From assembly GCA_037178675.1 (NCBI GenBank), contig JAYMGJ010000121.1, positions 1-64,000 of the forward strand: 64,000 bases of DNA. Reading direction: 5' to 3'. The notes below the pieces were generated by a model. That model was given only the letters and a program-made list of their open reading frames with translations. It was not told the origin of the DNA and searched no databases. This document shows positions 13,746-24,990 of this stretch, in pieces. The translations under genes were made by a program, and so were the position numbers. Source of the stretch: Scleroderma bovista. Lineage: Eukaryota; Basidiomycota; Agaricomycetes; Boletales; Sclerodermataceae. Position 1 is the stretch's first letter; each line of letters starts with the position of its first letter.

Positions 13746-15955
13746 CTATAGATTGTACACAAACCATGCACTGCGATCTCCCAAATTTTCAGATTCATCA
13801 TCCTTGACAGAAGTAAGTCTCTTCTCTTCTTTCATGCGGTTCTGCCGCTGAAGATAGAACAAGTTCACTATGGAGAGCACGACCAAGGCCACAGACATGG
13901 TAATGAATGTCAACGTAGCCTTTGTGTAGTTTGGAGCGGGAGATAAGGAGCCGAGCAACCAGGTAGCGAGGATACCACCCAAATTGCCGAAGATAAACCC
14001 GATGGCGATGCTGGTTGCTCGCCGAGCATGAGGCGCGCTGTTGTTGGCCACCCAAGTTGTTAGAGACGGACCTGCGCCATACGAGCCGGTCACAGAGAAG
14101 AAGAGAGATCCGTAGCGAACTTGGTGGGAGGTACTTGCTGGCGCGCATCGTCAGCAGACTGGTAGTAAAATATAGTCCAACTCACCGTAAAACATTGTGA
14201 ATCCGATTGTAGTAAAGATCGAAAAGATGACAACTGTCAAGCCACGACAGTTATATCGATCGGAGGCAAAGGCTGAGACCATAGACACTGAGTATCGACA
14301 TGCATCAGTGCGCTAATAACACCCCAAATTTAAGGGAACGCTCACAGAAAAATGCAACAGCGAAAGGGGGAACACTCATAAGTTGTGCAAGGTTGCCCTT
14401 GTACCCCAGAGTTTGAACTATAGTGGGTTCGAAGCTGAACTCCAGTGACCACGGCTCATTAGACAGATTTAATTAATCATGGCAAACTCACAATGCAAGA
14501 CTATAGACAAACGTTCCTGTTTCCGAGTTCCAGCACAACTTAAAAAGCGAACAATGGTTGACGTACCATTCATAAATAAAAGAATAGAAACCAGCCAGAC
14601 CTGTGGTGACTGGACTGATTTTACTACTTCTCTCCAGCTGAAACCATCCATGCTTTCATCCTTGGATCTTGCGCCGGCGCTCTTGAGTTTCTGAACAACG
14701 TATGATCTTTCATCATCATCCAAGAAACATGCATGGGCTGGTGACTGAGGTAGACCGAAGAATGAGATTATACCAAAGAGGAAAGTAAACAACCCCTCCT
14801 GAAGATGCACATAAATTCTACGTTCACTGACGGAGAGGACGAAACGTACAAGAATGAATATCCATGCCCAACCAGGCCTTCCACCAATTCCATCCATTTG
14901 CGTTATCACAGCAACCAACAAGCCGGAGAAGGCACCCGACAAAGAAGCGGATGCAAAAAAAGTAGCTATTCTGGAGAGGCAAACCACGATGGTCAATAAT
15001 GCACTAGGTGGAGTACTTAGTCTGACCTGATTTGTAGTCTTTCCCTCGGATAGAAGAGGGAAAGGTAAAGGACAAGTCCGGGAAAGAGACCACCTGTACA
15101 TTCTTGGTTCATCAAAGTGTTTGCCGTAAATACTATGGTACTACCTTCGACCAATCCAAGGAAAAACCGACAAGCAAGCAGCCCAGAGTAATCGTGGACA
15201 AAACCTAATTGAAGTCACAGACAAGACGTCTCCGATGAGACCACGCACAAACCTTGCATTGTGCATATTATCCCCCAGATAGTGACCATGGCAGGTAGCA
15301 TGAGGTTAGGTCCCACAGACTGGTGATCCATAATATGATAAGTGTAAGTAACACATAGCCAAAGAAACCGGCTAACCCTTTGCACTAGGTTCGAAGGCAA
15401 TTCTGCAGCGATGTACGGACTAAGATCTCTCAATGATGGTTCGCACTGAAGGAATAACGTCCACGTACAGATAGGTGAGGGTCAATGCTATAGAATACTG
15501 TAGCGTATCAGTTAGACAGCCACCCCATGGCGCGAAAGCTTACCTGATAGTTAGACAATTTCAAGGCTGTCTGCATACCAGCTACACGAGCATTTGCAAT
15601 GTTGCTTCTGTCCTGAGGGCCCATGATCACATTAGGGGTGTCTAACATGCGGGACATGGATCGCAAAACATACTAAGAACGAAAGCAAGTAAAACATGGT
15701 GCAGATTGGGAGGATCCTTCTGTCAAGTTTTCTACAGACAACTTTCTCCTGGACACGTTCTTGCTTGGAAAGCCCGTCATGATGGAGGTGGTTGAGTTCT
15801 GCCATGTGTCTGTTACTCGGGAGCGAAGGAACTTCTCGTTCGGGGCCTACATAGAGGTTTCGCGCTTAATGTAATAAACACCTACTACTTAGCGGCTTAG
15901 CCTCCGGCATGCCGTACAGAGGGGTGCCACCCGTGTCGCCATTCGAGTCATTCAT
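13746..15955 (-). CDS. MFS transporter, Dal5/Tna1-type (anion:cation symporter family)
   Basis: Proton-coupled uptake carrier of the fungal anion:cation symporter family, which includes transporters for allantoate, nicotinic acid and other small organic anions or vitamins. Exons join to give the characteristic pieces: KLDRRILPICTMFYLLSFL followed after an intron by DRSNIANARVAGM, then YIAAELPSNLVQR and GLLACRFFLGLVEGGLFPGL (transmembrane segments 4-5 with the family motif). The second half includes MDGIGGRPGWAWIFIL, LTTWVANNSAPHARRATSIA and the C-terminus SENLGDRSAWFVYNL, close to the usual ending of this family. All junctions checked are in frame, about 15 short introns, no breaks seen. Substrate cannot be told from sequence. 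A 70-base interrupted dyad lies just upstream. Confidence 0.87.
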
Positions 15956-16745
15956 AGTACGCTGAACTTGTTAGTACACTCGGCTACTTAGTCTGGCGCG
16001 CAGACCGTCTACGAGGCTTGAAGCCGTCGATCGTCGCTCATAGACGGCCTGTTGACCAGACTATCTATCACTGTGAGCATTGTCCTGCATTATCACGATT
16101 GAAACCGAATCAAAGTGGCACTTTGATGTCACTTTCGACGACAGCCTATCAAACAAGTGCAACGAACCATGCATGCTTCAATGAGCCTGCTTGAGCGCTC
16201 ACTACTACTTTGTGATAACGAATACACGGGATCTCGGGATCTTCAAACGAATTATGAAGTCCGACTTCGCGGCGTCGCATCTGTGGCATTTGCGAATACT
16301 TGTAGCCATGATTTTCGAGTGTCACATACCTGCATCGGATTCCAACGCCCCTGAAATTCATCTGCATTGTCATGGAGCCATTGTCTCAGTGGATGCACAC
16401 CACTCAAACTTGCAGAACACTACCACGAGTATGATGATATCAGTGCTAGGAAGACGCATCCGGGTCCAATGATTGTGTCAAGAAGAATTTTGACAGTGAT
16501 CCTGATGCAGTCATGACCTGCATAAGTACTAGGTGATATGGCACGACTTTACTGAACTCATCAATTTTTGGCTGTAAAAGGGAGTTCGAACTTGTATATT
16601 TAGTGATTCTGTCCGTTCCCGCCAGAAGTTCATAAATACGATACACTGGAGCTGTAGAAGTTGATAAATGACCTTGTACCTTTCAAAGCCCTTGTCCAAA
16701 GTTATAAAACGTACACTTCCGAAGGGATCTAGCGAGTCTCTGAAA
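15956..16745. other. Intergenic region between MFS gene and ARD gene
   Basis: Apart from the dyad at 15991-16061, I see only short frames on both strands with no family resemblance. The stretch holds the MFS promoter and the 3' flank of the dioxygenase gene. Confidence 0.5.
15991..16061. promoter_or_regulatory. Interrupted dyad upstream of MFS gene
   Basis: Two nested inverted repeats share the same centre (16026): an outer pair gtctgg (15991-15996) / ccagac (16056-16061) and an inner pair ccgtctacgag (16005-16015) / ctcatagacgg (16037-16047) that matches at 10 of 11 positions. It lies 36-106 bases upstream of the MFS start codon. It could be a regulator-binding site or a hairpin in the 5' leader; this is inference. 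Confidence 0.35.
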
Positions 16746-17450
16746 CTAGACGACAGTAATCCTTCTCAGGTACTCCTGCCTGTATGGATTGGCATCTGTC
16801 GCGTCACTCCTGTTATAGGGAGTCCATTTCGGCTCGTCCTGACGTTTTGTCTATCAGTAATCATACGAGGCTATGACTCAATTACATACCTTGAACAATC
16901 TCATGGCTTTAATAGTGTTCTTCTCATCCAGTGTAAACCTGTGATATATCCCGGGCGGAAGGACTAGCAAGTCCCCGGCGATGACCGCGCACCGAATCCA
17001 ATCGTCTGCAGGGTGGCCTATGGGCACAATGAACCCCGATGCACGTGAAAACAATATCTCAGACGTACTCCTGACATCGAAATAGCCGCTTCCCTCAAGG
17101 ATGTACCTGATCTCCTCATCCTCATGCATATGTCTGATGGAAAGAGGGGCAGATCAATAGACTCGCCACACATCAGCCATCACATACAGAACTCACTCTT
17201 CGTAGAATATCTTCAGCTTACTCTCGTACAAATCGCCGAGGCCTTCCTTGGTAATCGTAATGACGTCTCTGTTCTTGTAGTCCCTCTCCCGCGCAACAGC
17301 ATCGATCGCGGTGTACTTCCCATCTGTTGGGACGGAAATATGCCAGTGAAGGACGCCAATTTTCTCGAGGACACCGGAATCGACTTGCTTTCCGCTATCG
17401 TGTGGGACACGTTGATCCCCTGGGAGGTTATCAAAATAGTATGCACGCAT
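16746..17450 (-). CDS. ADI1: Acireductone dioxygenase (methionine salvage)
   Basis: Cupin-fold metalloenzyme (ARD) that oxidises acireductone to the 2-keto precursor of methionine and formate in the methionine salvage cycle. The N-terminus [20 protein letters not shown] is typical. The metal ligands are visible: two His and the Glu in [19 protein letters not shown] and the later His in [20 protein letters not shown]. An intron inside the cupin domain (donor gtacgt after GATGTCAGGA, acceptor cccatag) must be removed to give [13 protein letters not shown]. The last exon reads [20 protein letters not shown] and stops at 16746. The joined protein is about 180 residues, normal for the family. The start is the first Met of the conserved N-terminus; an intron in the 5' leader is possible because an acceptor-like ccag directly precedes it. 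Confidence 0.92.
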
Positions 17451-19175
17451 CCTGGTATGAGGTCGATAGGTGATGATGAACTGTACAGAAGGCCACAGAG
17501 AACTCACAGTTCACAATGATTTGGTCAAGGCTGTCCAGACTTCAGCGTAGACTGTGACTCTGGGTCACTCGGTCGTCACCGGCTCCAGTGATTTGTTGGC
17601 AGTTGCCATATTTCGATCTTTGCTGTCATCGAATTCGCGATGTTTCAGTCTGATTAGAGTTTAGTTGACCTACCCGAATTGCCACCTGCGTCGGCAGAAC
17701 CCTTGCTCTCTCCTCACGCACATTGGATTGCGTGACTACTTGAAAGGTTCATACTAATAGGTAGCAAGGTAAACCGAATCACACGGATCCAAAGAATCTG
17801 TTTTCAGTCGTTCCCACATATACGAACCGCGACTCGAGCAAGTATTCAGCTTGGTGGCAGACTCTCCGGGAGATCGTGGTGCATGACTTGTGTACAATCT
17901 GTAGGTCTTAGACCCAGCTGTCATGCCAGAACATGATGATGCAGTAGAATCTTACAGTCCGAAATTGCACACATGTCCCGATACATGATGGAGCGGTGGC
18001 TCCACGGAATTCAGAAATGTTCAATCCACACAGCACCACGGAGTCGGATACACAATTACTTGGAGATGCCAACCCGTCTTGCGCACCGTTCCACGAGGTA
18101 AGTTCGAAGTGGGTCTAATATGACCGTTCAAACTTCAAACTTCACCCAACATCCGAATCTCGTGGGTTTATAGCGAAGAGTCGTTGACCTACTAAGAACA
18201 GTTGCCCAACATAGTCAACAGCGCCTTCGAATGTACCGCTAATGATCGTGGGGGCGTAAACTCAAGGGCGAAGATGTAGTCATTCGTTTATGGACAAGTT
18301 CTCCGTCTCGTTATCAAGATAGTATCAATATGCAGAAGTGCACCTTTGGCCGATTCAGGTAAATCGTAAGTCTTAACACCTGGCTATTTTGGATCACTTC
18401 CGCCATGGGATAGATGGTCGGGCGGAGTGTCGGTTCCACCTGTGGTCACACCAAAGCCATATGGACCTGCGAGATCCGCAGGTTGGCGTCGCATGACTCG
18501 ACGGAGATGACGGGGAATTTCCTGGCTGTTACTGACAGGTCTTGTCACCAGACTAGATTAGATACTCTCCAGTGCACTGTGATGGGGAAAACTTTTTGAA
18601 CACGGTAGGTGGAGTGCAGAAAAGGTTCACAATGGAAGCGGGACTTCTGGTCGCCAAGTTGGAGTCAATCAGAAAATAACTTGTTGGAGTGCCGTTATAT
18701 TGGTACGCCTCTTCCTTCCTGAATATCTAGAAGGCCATTCCAAACAGAAGGAACATGCATTAACTCTTCTGTTGGCCAAGACGGACTACTTTTTTTGACA
18801 GTACTCCATGGTACGTATTTAGCAGTGTCGCCATACACCTTTTTGTGGTTGAGATACTAATTAGGTGTATTTCGTTGTTTAAGGCTGTCTCCTAGCCCTT
18901 CTCATTTGCATGAAGCACACGTCGAAGAGCACCCGTCGTAGAGGACTCAAAAGATGCGACTTACGTAGGTCCCTGGTCGTACGTATTCGTATTACATATC
19001 TCTTTCAGAGCGTCGGCAGCTATGATGAGTTTATAGCCGCTATCAGAATCAAGGCCGCCGGATTCTTCTGAACGTGTGCTTACATCTCTTTCCGCGTTCC
19101 ACCCGCCATCTCACTTGGTGTATATATGGTGTGGTCCCACCGCCAGACTTTACTCCGGCCATTGCACTATCTGTC
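17451..19175. other. Gene-poor stretch of about 1.7 kb
   Basis: No frame longer than about 60 codons with any coding character on the plus strand until the next MFS gene, and nothing recognisable on the minus strand. It presumably contains promoters of the flanking divergent genes and perhaps decayed sequence. Confidence 0.5.
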
Positions 19176-21657
19176 ATGTCAGGGGCGCTAGAAAAGAACG
19201 AGGCCAGCATCAATGAGGCTGGACTTGCCATGCCAGTTGATGATATGGCTGAACCCGCCATCCTCTGTTTTGAAGCCCGTAGAAAGGTAGAAAGGCGACT
19301 CAAACGGAGGCTTGATTCGCGCCTCATGTCTACAGTGGTAGCTATCTGTCTAATGAACTACATAGACGTGAGTTGCGCTGCTTCATCTTGATCTCGTATA
19401 GCTGTTTAAAAATCTATTCAAAGCGAGCAGCAATCACATCTGCAAGGTTGCAAGGTCTTCAATCAGACTTGCATCTAACAGGTACTCTCTTCGTTTGGTT
19501 TCGCCGAAAACGCTCAGACATTCATATCATGACAGATGTCCAATACGACACAATCATTGCAATCCTTTATGTCTCTTATTGTCCAGCTCAAATTCCTTCG
19601 AACATGGTGTGCCATATTTCTCGTTGCTGTTGGAAACTCACCAGTTAGTTAGCTTTTGAACTATATCGCTAGGTAATCTCCCCAATTCTGGACAACGTCG
19701 CCTTTCGTTGTTTATGACTGTTTCAGACCGTCGTTTTATATCTCTGCTTGCGTCATTCTGTGGGGCATCACAAGCGCACTTACGGGTGTAAGCAATAAAT
19801 TATGCGGCAAGGCTCACTCTTGGATCAACATCTTCCCAGATAACAAGAAACTTTGCTGATGTCCTTGCCTGTCGTATTCTACTTGGTTTACCCGAGGTGC
19901 GCAGACAATGGTTAGTTGTGGATTGATGCAGTATTACAAGAATAAAATAGGCAGCTTTCTTTCCAGGCTGCATGTACCTACTCTCGAGATGGTATACACG
20001 CAAGGTCAGTCAGTTGGCAGCTCTCACACAATCATAACGGTCCACGAATAACTTCCAGGAACTCGGGCTACGTACTGCCATTTTTTATGCTGGCATGTTA
20101 ATCTCCTATGCTTTTGGTAGTGTATGTAATTTTCCATATTCCTTGTTCACTTGACGTGGATACCCCAGTTATGGGCTGCTGCCATTCTGGGGACAATGGA
20201 GGGTGCATTGGGCATAGCAGCATGGAGATGGTGGGTATCCTTTCCTTGAAATATGTGTATCTGTTTTACTGTGGCACCTACCAATTTCAGGTTGTTCTAC
20301 ATAGAAGGGGCAGTCACAGTTTTTATCGGGCTCTTGTCTATGTGAACCTTATTGTTTTAATCGCTAGAACTTCCATTGATAACAGTTTTCTTAGGTGGTT
20401 ACTTCCCGACTATGTAGGTTTGCTATTTTGGACGAAGCCGATCTGAGTGCATTGAAAAATTATGATAACAGCCAGATAATACCACGTGGCTAACTGTAGA
20501 AGAAAGGCACATCGCACAACTTCGTCTTGCAGAGGATGTTGGTGAGGCAGATGCTGATGCACAAGAAGCCTCGTATGTGCCATTGTCAATTTACAGGCGC
20601 CTTCTCGCCGGACTTAATTGCCATGGAAGACTCCTTGAAGGATTCGGGATGGCAATCAAGGATCCAAAGGTTTACATCTTTATTTTCATGAATTTCTGCC
20701 AGATTATTGCGATGAGCTTCTCCAATTTCTTTCCCACGTCAGTTCTCTAGGACTTTCTGGCCTTGCAGTATTTTATATTTATATATTCTAGGTTGACCGC
20801 TACGCTTGGTTACTCTACGACGGTCACCCTCGTAATGGCTGCGTTGGTGCAATTTTTTTATTACCAAGTGCCTTTGCTGACTTAACCAGTCCACCGTGGA
20901 TATTTCCCGCAATTGTCGGCCTTGTCAATGCATGGCATGCTGGTCAGTGCTCAGGACTCGAATGAGTGTTACAAACAACACCAACCCTTACTGCCAACAG
21001 ACAGAACTGGCGAACGTTTCTTCCATTTGACTGTATGGTGGTGGATATCCATATTGGGATACGTCGTTTCTCTAACAACCATGTTGACTGCGGCGAGATA
21101 CTTCTCATTGTTCTTGATGGCCGTCGGCTACAGTGGTATGTCCTATACTTTAAACAATGACTCTCAATGACCATTGTATGATAGGCAGTATGCTGACAAT
21201 TGTGTGGGTTGCGAATTCAATCCCCCGCCCGCCGGCCAAACGGTCCGTTGCCATTGCACTGGTAAATGGTGTCTCGGGAGTTGGAAGTGTGTAAGTAATA
21301 TTGAATGCCACGTTGGCACCCATGTTAACTCGCCGCACAGGGTGGGATCATACATTTGGAAAGCGAGTTGGGGACCGCAGTACCGTCCATCTGTGCTGAT
21401 TGCACTTTCTGCTGCCGCAATGGCGAGCGTGTTTGCATTCGGTAATGGTTTTTCTAGTCCATAAACATATTCATTGGCTGATGTGACCTACAGTCATTCG
21501 GTGCATGTTAGTGCGGGAGAACAGATGTATGGAGCAGCATGAGATAAACACCCTCCGGGGAGATCAACACGATCGCATTGAGAAGGCTGCAAAGCTGGAA
21601 GGGATCCCCTTTGAAGAGGCATTGAGACGCCGGGAGGGCTTCCGGTATCTGTACTAG
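19176..21657 (+). CDS. MFS transporter, Dal5/Tna1-type, second copy
   Basis: A second member of the anion:cation symporter branch of the major facilitator superfamily. After a hydrophilic N-terminus the first exon ends at LMNYID, and the next gives RAAITSARLQGLQSDLHLT, DVQYDTIIAILYVSYCPAQI, ILLGLPEAAFFPGCMYLLSR (family motif around segments 4-5) and the C-terminal cytosolic tail ending EEALRRREGFRYLY. About 16 short introns join in frame, including a 20-base exon at 19653-19672. A junction around 20575-20600 is uncertain: the frame reads through a possible very short intron. The first MFS gene lies 3.2 kb away on the other strand, and a decayed relative lies 1.6 kb downstream, so this looks like a small transporter cluster. 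Substrate unknown. Confidence 0.85.
19653..19672 (+). other. 20-nt internal exon of MFS gene
   Basis: Between introns with donor gtgtgc and acceptor gttag on the left, and donor gtaatc and acceptor tttcag on the right, only 20 bases (cttttgaactatatcgctag) are exonic. They supply LLNYIA, joining ...PAQIPSNM to RPSFYISACVILWG, exactly the conserved SNMLLNYI-RP segment of this transporter family. Skipping it would shift the frame. Confidence 0.75.
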
Positions 21658-23214
21658 GTTTTGGTAGGGCCAATCTGTCATCCCCGCTCTTGGTCCTGGT
21701 GAACCATGATACGAATTCGTGGTCGGACTCATGCTGTACTGATATTGTTACTGAGCGGCCGTCACTGGCAACGTGCTTCCAATTCTCTGACTTGAAAGAC
21801 CCTACATATTCCTGACGCCGTAGTTTGTCTTACGATGTCACTTTCTCCTTGTTCTTGGCATGCTGTCGATCACTGGCAAAGTCGGATCAGAATTCAATTG
21901 ATTTGCAATCATGGTACTTCGTGCATGTACACGGTGCTTAAACCTTTGCAAATACCCTCACGGACTGGCATCAGCATGAATTCGCAAGCTGACCACCCCA
22001 CAGCCGTGGACCGGGAGCCGAGAAGAGACCCAAGATGGTGTCATTCACCTTCTCCAGCCCCCTACAGTGGACCTCGATCTCCGCCTCATCTTCACTTTCG
22101 TCACCATCCAAGCATTTTCCCTTTGTAAACACAATACTCCGGAGGGCCTCTGCGTGCCCTCTGCGGGCACGACGGAAGGAGAAGAGAACGAGAGAATACT
22201 ATATTTAGTATATACAGAGGAAGAAGAGTCGGTAGAAATGTTGGGGATTATAGTATGACATCCCCGCAACGTTGACATGCAACCTCAGTAGGAGATGACC
22301 GTTCGCATATGACTCTCCCCCAGCTCACGATATTCAGCAGCTATTAATTTCATTGGTCGCGTTTGATGCGCTGCCTGACTCTTTCCTGTGACGCAGCCCG
22401 AACCGGGGAGGCAAAAGAGGCATCTTCCCGATCCAATGGTGGATGCTCGAGTGCTGTGTGTGATGCATTCGTGGCACGGATAGCTTTCGGAGTCGATCGA
22501 TCGAGCCGTGAGAGACAGTGTGACGGAACGAAAGGTGCGCAATATCATATTCCTTGCGCGCAGTTGATCTGAGTAGAAAGAGCGGAGAGGGCCTTCGCCC
22601 AGGAGAGAGTAGAAAGACAGGACTTGTTACATCAGAATGGAGATTGAAGTCGACCTTTACCCTTCTTTTCCTGGAATTTCTTTCGTGATGGAAATCCTCT
22701 AATGAGATCAGACGCGAGCATCCTCCGACTGTAAGAGGTCGATGTCTTCGATGCGGACGTCGAAAATGATACAAGGGCCATGAAGCTCGCAGGCTACACT
22801 TGCATACGACCAGATTTATGCGTACTGAAGTTGGTAAATCGAGGTAAGTGACCGTGCTCATTAAATGACTGCTCGGGGAAATTAGCTTGGGACGATCTAC
22901 GGTCTCCAAAGATCGGTCGATGCACATTTGAACGTTGAACATTTCTACTCATTGGATGATATTCACGCTCCTCGTCTGCTACTGAGAATGATCTGGAAAT
23001 TCTATATGCACACCTCCAAGTAGGCATAACGACCGACGGCCTAGTATGTCAAGGCTGCGGTTCACTCGGTGCACAATATTTGCAGGCTTGCTTTACTAGT
23101 CCACGGCCGCCAATCTACAACAACACCGTGACATGGCACGATGGTCTTGGCAAGAGGCTTGGTAGGTTCAATTACTTCAGGCTAGTTGTGTGTTGAGCGT
23201 GAACCACCATGAGA
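21658..23214. other. Intergenic stretch, nothing recognised
   Basis: A 202-codon minus-strand frame at 22334-22942 is rich in Arg, Ser and His, overlaps frames on the other strand and resembles no family. I consider it non-coding. No repeat or RNA gene was recognised. Confidence 0.45.
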
Positions 23215-23960
23215 CAACAGGTACTACGGCCAGTGGTCCCAGCCCCCTCACTGTATGTCAACAACAATTGCCACGAAGCTATGCATGGCCGCTAGACACC
23301 TTAACTGTGCAAACGGCTTGACGAAGACTCATCACCGATACGACACGGTAATCGCTGTCTTGACGCCTCGTATTGCCCTACGCGCATTCCATCCAACAGA
23401 CAGTGCTGTTGGTTCCTTCCCTCACACCCCCGCTCCGGATATTAGGCGCAATCGTTGGGATGGTCAACGATGGCACGCTTGTCAATGTTCATTACTAGAA
23501 TTCTGAGACGGTACAAGCAGACAGGATAGACAAACACTTCTTCCATTTGGTGGTCTGGTAATGGCTAACCATCATCGGATGCATCATTTCACCATCGACA
23601 ATGGGAAATGATATCTGTCTTTATTCCTCATGGCCGCGGGGCCATAACAGTATGTATGTAATTCTGTTGCATATAACTCACAGCCACCGTACAGGCGCAC
23701 CCGCATGCTGGTCATTGCGGTCATATTTCTCGTCCCCCTGCAGACCTGTATGTGAGATCCATTGCTAGGTTTAATTTGACAGAATATATCTAACGGGTAT
23801 CTTTTCTTGCGGGATAGGTCATCGTATATGTATATGGGAATCCAATAACTTGGGGACGCTCGTCGGTATCACCCGTCCGTGGCGATTGTCGTACATATGC
23901 GCAGCTGTATCATGAACCTGAAACATTGAAACCATCGCGTTGAGCTGATCCGACGGAGTT
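23215..23960 (+). pseudogene. Decayed MFS transporter relic
   Basis: Collinear, strongly diverged copy of the second half of the MFS gene at 19176-21657. Segment 23428-23490 resembles the exon at about 20885-20945 (cgcaattgt.gg..tgtcaa pattern); 23512-23650 resembles 20998-21150 (shared cttcttccattt, then tcttta/tgttcttcctcatggccg-like ending before a splice donor gtatgt); 23697-23745 and 23819-23884 resemble the next two exons (tcgtatatgtatatggga...cttggggac...cgtccgt). Stops and frameshifts interrupt every frame, for instance directly after the last block. It is not expected to give a transporter. Boundaries are approximate because the upstream half is too decayed to align by eye. Confidence 0.7.
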
Positions 23961-24990
23961 GACAGCTGTTCTGTGCATACATACTAGAACCTGCGGGTGG
24001 AACAGCGAAAGCTAAACCTATCGCGGAAAGCTGAAAGGGAAGGTATCGAACAAGGTGTAATTATAACAAAGCTAGAGGGTTATCGTATTTGAAGCAAGCA
24101 CTAAAATGCAGAAGGGGGGGGGGGGTTCCGATAATATCTGCACTAAGCTCAGCCAAGCCGTCAAGTGAGTCCTTGGCAGTGAGCTTCTGATTCAGTATGC
24201 TCCCGAATAGTGGCTTTCGTGCTAATTTTTTCCATCAGAAGCCACGAAGTCTAGTGTTGCCAAGAGTTCCAATGCAATTGTTATTTTATCCGCGGAAATA
24301 TAAATCTTATGCTAATTCCTAATCTATATATACAGACAGATGAGCTCTCCTTTCGTGATTTTATGCGCTCGCTCGTAACTTTGTGTGGGTAGTGGGTGAG
24401 ATGAGATTGAATGACGGAAGCAATAAAATAAAATAAGGAGCTCGGCGGGACTATGAGAGGCTGTGTAGAGTGGGCATGTGGAGTGGCCCACGGAACCAGC
24501 AAAGATGCTTCAAAAACGGGGGTGAACCCAAATAGTTTAGAACAAGAGAAGGCTATGGTAGATGAGAAACCAAGCTGCACACAAAGGAGCAAGCGGAAAG
24601 CGGAAAGCGGAAAAAGGTGATGATCAAAACAGGAAACATAGATAGTAAGAACTGGAAAATGAGTGCATGTGTGCTGTGTGTGATTGTGTGCTGATGCATG
24701 TCCGTGACAAAAGCGGCGCATATAGATCCGTTCATCATCTTGGCGGAGGTCTAAGAGCAGGAGACGGGACGCGGTCAAGCGTTAGCTGGCAGGCAGACGA
24801 ATTGCCAAAGTGTAGCCTGTCAGGGGGGTGAGCGAACCCTGACATATGCACAAACGACAACTTGATCAGTGGGCAGCTGTAGTTTGCGATTGCGATTGCG
24901 AATGTCGATCGGTGATACTTGATGACAATAGTTACCTATCGGTCCAGACGACACGACGTTGAACCGGGTACGACGAGCAACGGTCCCCAC
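23961..24990. other. Downstream flank of kinase gene, with G-run and short tandem repeat
   Basis: Contains a run of about eleven to twelve G near 24114-24125, a triple gcggaaa repeat near 24595-24615, and AT-rich sequence at 24290-24440. The 166-codon minus frame at 24281-24778 lies directly after the kinase stop codon and has a composition unlike a protein; it is most likely 3' untranslated sequence. Confidence 0.5.

Noticed and set aside
16878..17129. ARD cupin domain seeming to contain a foreign insertion
   Set aside because: The extra residues are an unspliced short intron with clear donor gtacgt and acceptor atag; the joined protein is normal.
22334..22942. 202-codon minus-strand open frame
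   Set aside because: Composition dominated by Ser, Arg and His, no family resemblance, no splice structure, and frames open on the other strand as well.
24281..24778. 166-codon minus-strand frame after the kinase gene
   Set aside because: Directly follows the kinase stop codon on the same strand and has an unprotein-like composition; best explained as 3' untranslated sequence.
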